Assembly (NCBI GenBank): GCA_949592205.1
Contig: CATIUR010000003.1
Location: forward strand, 141,089,259-141,153,258
Direction: 5' to 3'
Length of the DNA stretch: 64,000 nucleotides
Source of the DNA: Helichrysum umbraculigerum
Lineage: Eukaryota > Streptophyta > Magnoliopsida > Asterales > Asteraceae
This document shows positions 11,274-21,065 of this stretch, piece by piece. The notes beneath the pieces were generated by a model. It was not told the DNA's origin. It saw only the letters and a program-made list of their open reading frames with translations, and did not search any database. Positions within the stretch are counted from its first letter, which is position 1; each line of letters starts with the position of its first letter. Both the position numbers and the translations under genes were made by a program.

Positions 11274-11822
11274 GAACCTTAAAAACCTATGTTTTTCACT
11301 AAGTATTGACAACCAAATTTTACCACTCGATTTTACCCGAATTTGGATTTCGAATGCGTTTTCTCTAAAGCAAAGTAGTAGAAATAAAATTTTTCCAAGC
11401 TGACCTGGCAGCTCGACCCCAGCCAGGGGCTCTGCCCCTTGGACCCCGCCAGGGGTTGCCACCCCTTGGACCCCGCTATCAGGGGCGCTGCCCCCGAACC
11501 CCCGTACACGGTCTTTAAAACCAAGCGACAAACAAACATTCGAACGACTTACTTGGTCAGACTATTTGATCTCGTACTTATACAACCTCACGTGTTTAGG
11601 ACATTAGAAGGTTACCATTCGGACGACGCGCATATCATCGTATCGCTAACAACTCACAGGTGAGTTTCATAGCCCCACCCTTTCAACTGTTTTACTATTT
11701 TCGGGGTGAAACACATGCTCAATTTCTGTTTTCGAATTATATAAATAATTGTTTATAAATCACAACTATTTTTATTACTGTATGTAATACAAAATGTGTA
11801 ATACTTAGGAATTACACCCGCA

Positions 11823-12970
11823 ATATTGTTTTAGAACAATATCAATACTTAACCTAGATAGGTTACAATCGTACCCGGTGAGGTCGTTGGAAAACGATTA
11901 CCAACACATAACTTGATTTAGTTATCGAAATCTTTTGGCCATATTGTCACGGGACAATAACATTGAATACATTAGAACTAGTTAGTTCTACCTACACTGA
12001 ACAACATTTATACTGTTACAAGTTTAGTTATTCTTTAAGAACTAAAACTGTCAACACACTCCATTATCACTAGAATGGGAACTGAACTTAAGTGAACATT
12101 TTCCCAAGACTCCGTTATATGTACTTGCTAGGCTTTAGGCTAGGAGTATACAATACTATTACAAGTTAGTACATACTTCTTATATCTATACGACTCAACT
12201 GGTGACGACTCTGGCTCAGGATGTAATCCAACCAGGGATGGTCCCCCGGCCCAGGATGTAATCCAACCGTGGGGGTGTCACCTGATGAATATCTACATAC
12301 TATTATACGATCTACTTAGTCAGGCATGTCGAGTACTGCTGGCTCTCAAACAACTTAGTCGGGCATGTCGTTGTACTGCCGGCTCAATCACAAATTGCTG
12401 CGAGCAATTCCAAAAACGATGCCGCGGTATTGCAGCGGGCACCAAACGATGCCACGGTAAAGTGGGCACAAAACGAAACCACGGTATTGCAGTGGACGAA
12501 ACTTCAATCAATGGATCAGCGAGTTATACTCGGGATTCACAATAAGTTAACGGATCGGTGGTGCTGCCACGCGAGGCCGTTAGCTCAATTCATGTCCGGG
12601 TTAGCTTATGCTAATCGGGTAAACGGACACGCTAAACGTTCAAACATAGATCTGCGGATCTACAATCACTTGTTGCTGGATGCAACACCTCATATATTAA
12701 ATCATAGTTCTGCGGGACTACAGTTACTTACTATCATATGACGTGGTCATACAGTTATTTGGTTACAACTTAGGCAGGTATTGCCTCCCATTATACACTT
12801 ACTCATACCAGATAGGTATTCAGGCTAGGTATGCCTCAATTATTGTGTACTTAGGTACGGACTACAATTGATTAGGTATTAGATACCTAAACTTTCGAAT
12901 TACACATTGGTAATTACATCTACAAATTGCTACAAATCAGAATCGTGGATTCTGAACAACTTCTCAAAAC
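11823..12970. repeat. Chain of small unlike hairpins in LTR B
   Basis: There is a succession of short inverted repeats with 3-6-nt loops and different stems. Examples are ATATTGTT/AACAATAT (11823-11842), AACCT-AGAT-AGGTT (11851), TCGTT-GGAA-AACGA (11884), ATTGTC-ACGG-GACAAT (11943), AGAACT-AGTT-AGTTCT (11974), AGATC-TGCG-GATCT (about 12648), GTACTTAGGTAC (about 12848) and CAGAATC-GTG-GATTCTG (about 12940). They are spaced roughly 25-35 bp. The 3' LTR at 16083-19073 carries the same chain. Confidence 0.85.
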
Positions 12971-13266
12971 ATACAAGATTTATACTTTATTTTTTCAACT
13001 AACAAACCTATGAACTCACCAGCTTTATAGCTGACCTGTTTTAGCATGTGTTCTCAGGTGCCCAGCAGGATTAGGATTACTACAAGATCTTACTAGTTTG
13101 AGTCGCATATTTTCAACAAATGGGACTACTCTGCATTTACTTTCATATTTTCCAATTATGTATTTGGAATTTGTTGTTAAACTTATAACGTTGTAAACAT
13201 TTTTATCTACGAAATGTATAACCATTTTCAAACGTCTCATTTAGAGTCGTTCATTATGTATCTTAT

Positions 13267-13326
13267 GCTCTGATACCAATCTGTAACACCCTCAAATTTC
13301 GGTTTGCGGAAGCTGTCGGGTCGGGT
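13267..13326 (-). other. Inverted LTR end plus primer site of element B
   Basis: 13267-13278 is GCTCTGATACCA, the reverse complement of the tRNA-Met primer site TGGTATCAGAGC. Three bases later 13282-13326 is the reverse complement of the last 45 bases of the 3' LTR. The LTR terminus and primer site are therefore present as one inverted block of about 60 bp. Confidence 0.85.
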
Positions 13327-14543
13327 GGTATATATATACAATCAATTCCGCTGAACCAATACATACTCGCGAAGAGGCACATCGCCGTCTTCCTAACTAT
13401 CGCGACTCGACACTTTTCTCCATATGCACGCATAGGAGAATATCACATTTATCACTGAACCTCGGGAAGGAGGTACAAACGTTACCAATGGGAATGGAAA
13501 CCCGCACATGCTAAACCTTCACGAAACTTAAAACAAACTGACAACTTTTAAACCTTGAACATATGGATCACAACTGGATTAGTGTTGACTAAGTCCACAA
13601 CAAAATTATCTCGAATCACAACTTGATCACGTAGATCAACAAATTCAATCATGCGGTACTTTGACCCCTACATTTTAGCCTTTGTGCTACAACTGAGAAA
13701 TTCGAACTTCAAACACATTTTGGCCGTGGGGCCACAAATCAAACCACACATGGCACGTGGTGCTACGATTTCAAGGTATGTTAATACCACAACTTGAGCA
13801 CATTAGTGCAACCTTCACAGTACGTTGATACTACAATCATGGCATGTTGATGCCACACTCATAGTACATGGATACTACAATTTCAATGCCGCGGGCACTT
13901 CATTAGAGCACGTGGTGCTGCGTTTCATGGTACCTTGGTACTACAATTACAAAACATTAGTATTTCAATTTCTGTGCTGATAACACTGCATTATAGCACT
14001 AGGTGCTACTTCAATTATGCATGTAGACTTGTTATAGTTGCATGTACGACTGACATATGTACATATACACTTACTTAACTGGGCACGAGGTGCCACACCT
14101 GACTATTATTATGTACGTATACTTGAATAGTTACGTGTACACCATATATGTATATACGACCCATTAAGCATGTAATGCTTTAATCAATAAATACACAATG
14201 ATGTCACCACACACCTGGGTTGTGTTGGTGGACCCTGCTTCAACACCACCGAGGACACTGTAGTTGTCACATACACAGGCATGAATGGTCGTACGATATT
14301 CTAGTACTACATTATAGTCTGATAGACTACGACAATACTATGGTTCTGGTCAACTACCTATAATTCATAACTAGGTCGTTAGTACGACTACACATCTAAA
14401 ATTTCAAAGTCCGAGGACTTTCATATAGATACCTTAAGTGGTTTCTGGATAACTAACACTTTTACATCCGAGTATGCAACTATAAAGTCAAAATCTTTGA
14501 ATAAAGATCTCACACTTTGTCATTTCATTCTTGTTCAAGAATC
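13327..14543 (+). other. Element B leader
   Basis: This is the non-coding leader between the 5' LTR and gag. It lacks a plus-sense primer site because that block is inverted. It contains the covarying 22-bp hairpin array described separately. No open frame of note was seen. Confidence 0.7.
13775..14008 (+). repeat. 22-bp array of covarying hairpins
   Basis: 14-nt units begin every 22 bp at 13775, 13797, 13819, 13841, 13863, 13885, 13907, 13929, 13951, 13973 and 13995. Most are self-complementary but not identical: GGTATGTTAATACC, AGCACATTAGTGCA, AGTACGTTGATACT, GGCATGTTGATGCC, AGTACATGGATACT, AGCACGTGGTGCTG, GGTACCTTGGTACT and AGCACTAGGTGCTA. The units at 13885, 13951 and 13973 are degenerate. 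Spacers resemble ACAATCAT. Confidence 0.93.
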
Positions 14544-15515
14544 ATGCCTCCTAAACGACAAACTTTCACTCGAGCTGAGCACGATCAAATTATTAATCAA
14601 GCAGTGACTGCGACCCTAGCTGCTCGGAACCAAGAAAAGCCTTGCACTTTTAAGGATTTTCTGAGGTGCGAACCACCAAACTTCGTTGGTACTGAAGGAG
14701 CTATCGGATTAGTTCGATGGTTCGAGAGAATGGAATCTATATTTCACGTTTGCAACTGCCCCGACGACTGCAAAGTCTTGTACGCCACATACACCCTCCA
14801 GGATGATGCTTCTACCTGGTGGAATTTTCACGCCCGAACTGTAGGAATTGACACTGCTCACAAACTTCCGTGGGAAGACCTGAAACGAATCATGAAGGAC
14901 AAGTATTGTCCCATCGAAGTACTTCACAAACTTGAGGACGAACTTTGGCACCTCACCGTAAAAGACAACGATATCGTAACATATACCACTCGTTTCCAAC
15001 AACTAGCACACTTGTGCCCAACTATAGTAAACCCTGAGAGTCAACAAATCGCAAGGTACACCGGTGGACTCCCGCTACTAATTGAGGGGATGGTCACCGC
15101 CTCTAAACCCGCTACTATTGAAGAGGCCATTCGTATGGCCCACAGACTTATGGCACAGAGGGAACGACGCGAAGCCACTGCAACCGAAAACAACCTAACG
15201 AAATGGAATGGGGATTCCAGCTCTAGCCAAAATCCAACCAATCAACCTGAACCCTTGAAGTACCATGCTGTCGAACCCAACGAAAGACAAGGCTATGCGG
15301 GTAACAAACCATTTTGTCACGGCTGTAAACGTCATCACGACGGATTATGCGGATTACCCTGCGAAAGATGCCAACGATACGGTCACGTAATCCGGGACTG
15401 CAGAGTTCCCGCCAATCCCGACTCTCGAAGGATATGCTTCAAATGTAAGGAACCCGGTCATTACAAGAAGGACTGCCCAAAAAGACGCAAAATTCACTTA
15501 ATCGACTCCGAGTAA
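14544..15515 (+). CDS. gag: Gag of element B
   Basis: This is the capsid/nucleocapsid protein of a Ty3/gypsy-type element, 323 codons from ATG at 14544. This start matches the MPP-type N-terminus of the other gags here; an in-frame ATG lies 27 bases upstream. The core has the retrotransposon Gag pattern (WFERMESIF, then a WW motif in DDASTWWNFHA). The C-terminus carries CX2CX3HX4C-like CHGCKRHHDGLC, then two CX2CX4HX4C knuckles (CERCQRYGHVIRDC and CFKCKEPGHYKKDC). The frame is intact and stops right after the second knuckle, where protease should begin in an autonomous relative. Such a protein would assemble particles that package its own RNA, relying on another element for enzymes. Confidence 0.9.
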   Translation: MPPKRQTFTRAEHDQIINQAVTATLAARNQEKPCTFKDFLRCEPPNFVGTEGAIGLVRWFERMESIFHVCNCPDDCKVLYATYTLQDDASTWWNFHARTVGIDTAHKLPWEDLKRIMKDKYCPIEVLHKLEDELWHLTVKDNDIVTYTTRFQQLAHLCPTIVNPESQQIARYTGGLPLLIEGMVTASKPATIEEAIRMAHRLMAQRERREATATENNLTKWNGDSSSSQNPTNQPEPLKYHAVEPNERQGYAGNKPFCHGCKRHHDGLCGLPCERCQRYGHVIRDCRVPANPDSRRICFKCKEPGHYKKDCPKRRKIHLIDSE

Positions 15516-16082
15516 ATCAAATAAATCTCCAACGAAAATGTAAGTACAATTTCTCCTCGAAAACATAACTCTTCAATTATAGATTCGCTAAACGTGTACT
15601 TATTGTCCCCACCATCATTTTAACGACTTATTGTCGATCACATCTTAGGGCTAGTTGACCTAGGCCCACATAAAACCCAAAGTTTGCTTTCAGCAGACCA
15701 ATCGATAGAACACTCACCAACCAAACTCAATGTTTACTTTCAGTAGACTAATCGACTCAACGATAAATCGCTCAGCCCTGATATAACCAATTACAAAACG
15801 GCCACTATGTGACAACCTTCTAGTCCCGAATGGACTACGACGTAAACGGTTACCGAATAACCACAAAATAATCATACACCAAACAAATAATACGGTCAGA
15901 ATATGACTACAACGATAAACCACGACCCAGTCATGGATTGACTGCCCTTCAACTCCATTATAAGACATGATATGTCTAATATCTACTCGATGAATCTCTT
16001 GTACGTGCATTGCTCCCCAGACTCCACGCGATCACGACATCACTTTAAATTTCGGGACGAAATTTCCTTAACAGAGGGAGAA
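15516..16082 (+). other. Element B 3' untranslated region and polypurine tract
   Basis: Non-coding. It contains the AATTTCGGGACGAAATT hairpin motif (about 16048-16064) followed by the polypurine tract AGAGGGAGAA directly before the 3' LTR at 16083. No trace of pol was found. Confidence 0.8.
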
Positions 16083-19073
16083 TGTAACACCCGATCAAAA
16101 AGTCAACTTTCGCGCCAAAATTTAACTTCAAATAATTGTATTATATATATGCGATTACATCAAAATATTCAAAAATGTAAGTCGTTTAAATTTAAAACGC
16201 ATTTTAATTATCCGAAATCGCGCGAAAACAAATTATTAAACCTTAAATCCCAAGATAATATTTTTATAAAATATTCCGGTACAAAAACGTTTCGAGAGAA
16301 TATAAATAAATTTTTGAACTTAAAAAGTTATCTTAAATCACATCGGATAAATAAACACGAGTATTTTGTACTGCAATTTGGGAGACGGTGTCTCCACCGA
16401 GTCAGTCAAAAAGGAGGAAACCTCCTCCCCCTTTCTCATTTTCACCTCTTTCACTCTCTCTCTTCTCTAACTTTTCTCTCATATCTCTCTCTAACATCAC
16501 ACCACCGCCATCTAAATCCGCCATTTAACACCACTAAACGACCTCAAATCTTCAAGCTCATTTAGGGGAAAACGATCACCACGCAACGATCTACAATCCT
16601 ATCTTTTCGGATTCTCCTCGCGCGGATTTGTAAGTTTCCGACAATTCTCGAAATCTCTCAAAACTTTGTTATTTTGCTTGTTTGCGGTTTAGATAAGCTT
16701 AAAATACTCAAATATGGGTTGGGTAAAAGAATCAAACTCAACGGAGGCCGGAAAACTCGTTTTCGGCTCAAACTCCGGCGATCAGTCCGCTACGTCGCAG
16801 GGACCAAAAACAGTGCTGCGACGTCGCATCCAACGTCGCAGCCAACGTCGCAAAACATCCCAACGTCGCATAATGCGACGTAAGCCCCTACGTCGCCATC
16901 AAATTCTACGTCGCACATTGCGACGCAGGACACAACGTCGCATTAGATTGCGAATGTCGCACATAGCGACGCAGGACTCTACGTCGCATCTGACGTCGCA
17001 TCTGACGTCGCAGAACCTTAAAAACCTATGTTTTTCACTAAGTATTGACAACCAAATTTTACCACTCGATTTTACCCGAATTTGGATTTCGAATGCGTTT
17101 TCTCTAAAGCAAAGTAGTAGAAATAAAATTTTTCCAAGCTGACCTGGCAGCTCGACCCCAGCCAGGGGCTCTGCCCCTTGGACCCCGCCAGGGGTTGCCA
17201 CCCCTTGGACCCCGCTATCAGGGGCGCTGCCCCCGAACCCCCGTACACGGTCTTTAAAACCAAGCGACAAACAAACATTCGAACGACTTACTTGGTCAGA
17301 CTATTTGATCTCGTACTTATACAACCTCACGTGTTTAGGACATTAGAAGGTTACCATTCGGACGACGCGCATATCATCGTATCGCTAACAACTCACAGGT
17401 GAGTTTCATAGCCCCACCCTTTCAACTGTTTTACTATTTTCGGGGTGAAACACATGCTCAATTTCTGTTTTCGAATTATATAAATAATTGTTTATAAATC
17501 ACAACTATTTTTATTACTGTATGTAATACAAAATGTGTAATACTTAGGAATTACACCCGCAATATTGTTTTAGAACAATATCAATACTTAACCTAGATAG
17601 GTTACAATCGTACCCGGTGAGGTCGTTGGAAAACGATTACCAACACATAACTTGATTTAGTTATCGAAATCTTTTGGCCATATTGTCACGGGACAATAAC
17701 ATTGAATACATTAGAACTAGTTAGTTCTACCTACACTGAACAACATTTATACTGTTACAAGTTTAGTTATTCTTTAAGAACTAAAACTGTCAACACACTC
17801 CATTATCACTAGAATGGGAACTGAACTTAAGTGAACATTTTCCCAAGACTCCGTTATATGTACTTGCTAGGCTTTAGGCTAGGAGTATACAATACTATTA
17901 CAAGTTAGTACATACTTCTTATATCTATACGACTCAACTGGTGACGACTCTGGCTCAGGATGTAATCCAACCAGGGATGGTCCCCCGGCCCAGGATGTAA
18001 TCCAACCGTGGGGGTGTCACCTGATGAATATCTACATACTATTATACGATCTACTTAGTCAGGCATGTCGAGTACTGCTGGCTCTCAAACAACTTAGTCG
18101 GGCATGTCGTTGAACTGCCGGCTCAATCACAAATTGCTGCGAGCAATTCCAAAAACGATGCCGCGGTATTGCAGCGGGCACCAAACGATGCCACGGTAAA
18201 GTGGGCACAAAACGAAACCACGGTATTGCAGTGGACGAAACTTCAATCAATGGATCAGCGAGTTATACTCGGGATTCACAATAAGTTAACGGATCGGTGG
18301 TGCTGCCACGCGAGGCCGTTAGCTCAATTCATGTCCGGGTTAGCTTATGCTAATCGGGTAAACGGACACGCTAAACGTTCAAACATAGATCTGCGGATCT
18401 ACAATCACTTGTTGCTGGATGCAACACCTCATATATTAAATCATAGTTCTGCGGGACTACAGTTACTTACTATCATATGACGTGGTCATACAGTTATTTG
18501 GTTACAACTTAGGCAGGTATTGCCTCCCATTATACACTTACTCATACCAGATAGGTATTCAGGCTAGGTATGCCTCAATTATTGTGTACTTAGGTACGGA
18601 CTACAATTGATTAGGTATTAGATACCTAAACTTTCGAATTACACATTGGTAATTACATCTACAAATTGCTACAAATCAGAATCGTGGATTCTGAACAACT
18701 TCTCAAAACATACAAGATTTATACTTTATGTTTTCAACTAACAAACCTATGAACTCACCAGCTTTATAGATGACCTGTTTTAGCATGTGTTCTCAGGTGC
18801 CCAGCAGGATTAGGATTACTACAAGATCTTACTAGTTCGAGTCGCATATTTTCAACAAATGGGACTACTCTGCATTTACTTTCATATTTTCCAATTATGT
18901 ATTTGGAATTTGTTGTTAAACTTATAACGTTGTAAACATTTTTATCTACGAAATGTATAACCATTTTCAAACGTCTCATTTAGAGTCGTTCATTATGTAT
19001 CTTATGCTGTGATATTTGATTTAGTAACACCCGACCCGACAGCTTCCGCAAACCGAAATTTGAGGGTGTTACA
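16083..19073 (+). repeat. Element B 3' LTR
   Basis: A complete 2,991-bp LTR, TGTAACACCC to GGGTGTTACA. Its last 50 bases form a terminal inverted repeat (TAACACCC with GGGTGTTA) around a conserved GCTTCCGC loop region. It is followed by the CACCA target duplication. Confidence 0.93.
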
Positions 19074-19078
19074 CACCA

Positions 19079-21065
19079 CCCATAAACCACCCTCAAATCA
19101 TCCCGAATCACAAAACGGTTGGAAGCAAAAACGGTCACCACCACACGAGCTACGTATCCATCTTTTCCGTTTCTTCATACGAGTATTGTAAGGACTCCAA
19201 CTCTACTAACTTTCTTGTATTATGATTATTTACATGTTATGTTGCTTATTCAACTTGTTAATGTACAAATAAGAAATCGAAACACAAATTAAAACTCGAA
19301 AACAGGAAGTTAACCTTCCTGTCCAGATTTTGTACCCACTTTCATGAATTTTATAAAAATCATTACAACACCAAAATGGACGTTTCTTAAGTCTAAAATG
19401 TAGTACAAGAAGTTATCTTTCCAACAAAATTAGTCTCGTGACTTTTAGACTCCGTTTACTACTCGAAAACATTTTTCTCCGGTGACATAGGGCTAATGTT
19501 CTGGCGGACAGAAACTTTCAGTAACTTCTCGAGGCCATATCTCGAGTTCTAGACCTCAAAAACGTATGAGACCACTTTGGAAATCTTAGTAATTTTGTTA
19601 TATACAAAAAGTTCTTCTTTGGCTCGTTCCAGAAATACACCCATTTTTCCATAAAATTTGATTTGTGAGAAGTGGTCTAATCTCGGGTAAACAGTTCACA
19701 GTCACACTTCTCGATTTTTAAAAAATACTAAACGACATCAAATAATTATGAAAAAATTACAGAAAGTACCCAATACATAGTGGAACATTTTGTAAAAATT
19801 TCAGAATGATTCGATAACGTTTACTATTTTAAATAAAAATCACAATGTCTGATGAACAGTACTCCGTGAATCTATTGTCGGATGAACAGTAACTCCGTGA
19901 TTATATTGTCGGATGAACAGTAAAAATTGACTTTCGTTGACTGTCGGACTGAGGGTTGACTCTCGGACTTTATGGTGAGACTCGGATGCATAGTTTCGGA
20001 CTTGATAACACTCAAATCAAACCAAACCCGTCTAACCTAGTTAACAAAAATCGAACACTTAAACGAAATCGGAAAACATACCACATGCGACAACACCATT
20101 GTCGCATGAATAGTACCACGACAATATCATTGTCGCATGAACAGTGTCCGTGAATGACATTGTCGCATGATTATCCATTGTCGCATTGCTATTGTCGGAA
20201 TACATATTGTCGCACGAAACGGAAACTTTAAAATACTTTTTACACTAAGTATTGAATACATACAACAACTATACCTTATACGACAATACACTTACATGAT
20301 ATACATATTCTTTGGGAAGTATATATGAAACTACTTCACTCGACACGCATTATACATGAAAACTACTATACTTTGGGAACTATACGCTATAACTTAAATA
20401 CGAGATTACACTCGAAACCACTATGAGATTACACTCATACATGCACGAGATTACACTCGAAATTACATGTGAGATTTCACTCACACTTAAATGGGATTAC
20501 ACCCACACTACTACGAGCTTACACTCGAATAACACTTTCACGTCGCGGTAACATAAACAGACTTACAAATATACTTTACAAGTATACGATACAATGAAAT
20601 ACTTAATAATAATAATAATAATTGAATTATTATTACACGCCGTCACCAACTGTCCGTATACAAATTACAGACTACAGACATAAATAACTACAAACACACA
20701 AACAGACTTATGGACATTAACTAGTTGAGTGGACAACTAGCATGGATAATCTTAACGATATCCATTTACTTACTTAACCTTACGCGTTTAGGACGCTAGA
20801 GGTTACTGGTTCGGAGAACAGCACTACTGGATTCCTGCTTTACTCTGCTAGACTCAGGTGAGTCTCACAGCCCCTATTTTACTGTTTTTATTCAGGGGTG
20901 AGATGCATTACTTGTTTTTACTTGAACATATGTACAGACTATACAGACCTTACAGACTTACAGACTTACTGATATACTAAATTGCATGAGTTACGATTAA
21001 TCCACTGAAGGCCTCTGAATCATAGATGTTAATTATAGGATAAGCGCGAGTTTTAGTATATGGAT
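19079..21065 (+). repeat. Element A 5' LTR, piece 2
   Basis: It resumes the A LTR after element B and ends at TGGAT, where element C inserted. It holds repeats of ATTGTCGGATGAACAGTA (about 19843-19935), repeats of ATTGTCGCATGA (about 20083-20225) and the hairpin array below. No coding sequence was seen. Confidence 0.92.
20401..20527 (+). repeat. Hairpin array with ATTACA loop (5' LTR A)
   Basis: Six 14-nt hairpins begin at 20401, 20424, 20446, 20470, 20492 and 20514, spaced 22-24 bp. Stems are CGAG/CTCG, TGAG/CTCA, CGAG/CTCG, TGAG/CTCA, TGGG/CCCA and CGAG/CTCG. The loop is ATTACA in four, ATTTCA in the fourth and CTTACA in the last. Stem positions change on both sides together. Confidence 0.93.

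Larger units (their letters stand above)
10344..13266 (+). repeat. Element B 5' LTR
   Basis: It is collinear with 16083-19005 and lacks the normal right end, which appears inverted just downstream. It contains CTC/TCT-rich sequence (about 10690-10760), the GACGTCGC array, a GC-rich GGACCCCGCCAGGGG block (about 11400-11510) and a long chain of small hairpins. Open frames in it are in repeat-derived sequence and show no family features. Confidence 0.9.
10344..19073 (+). mobile_element. LTR retrotransposon B (gag-only)
   Basis: TGTAACACCC at 10344 and GGGTGTTACA ending at 19073 are flanked by CACCA (10339-10343, 19074-19078). The LTRs are about 2.99 kb with a constant 5,739-bp offset between copies, and differ at about ten sites by eye (roughly 0.35%). 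The 2.7-kb interior encodes only Gag, so it is a non-autonomous TR-GAG type element that would need reverse transcriptase and integrase in trans. Its 5' LTR/primer-site junction is inverted (13267-13326). Confidence 0.92.

Noticed and set aside
10975..11403. Arg-rich open frames on both strands (also 16714-17142 and minus-strand counterparts)
   Set aside because: They are translations of the ACGTCGCA repeat array in LTR B and repeat identically in the other LTR.
15972..16565. 197-codon open frame at the end of element B
   Set aside because: It runs through the polypurine tract into the 3' LTR. Its C-terminal part is the same LTR frame seen at the 5' end.
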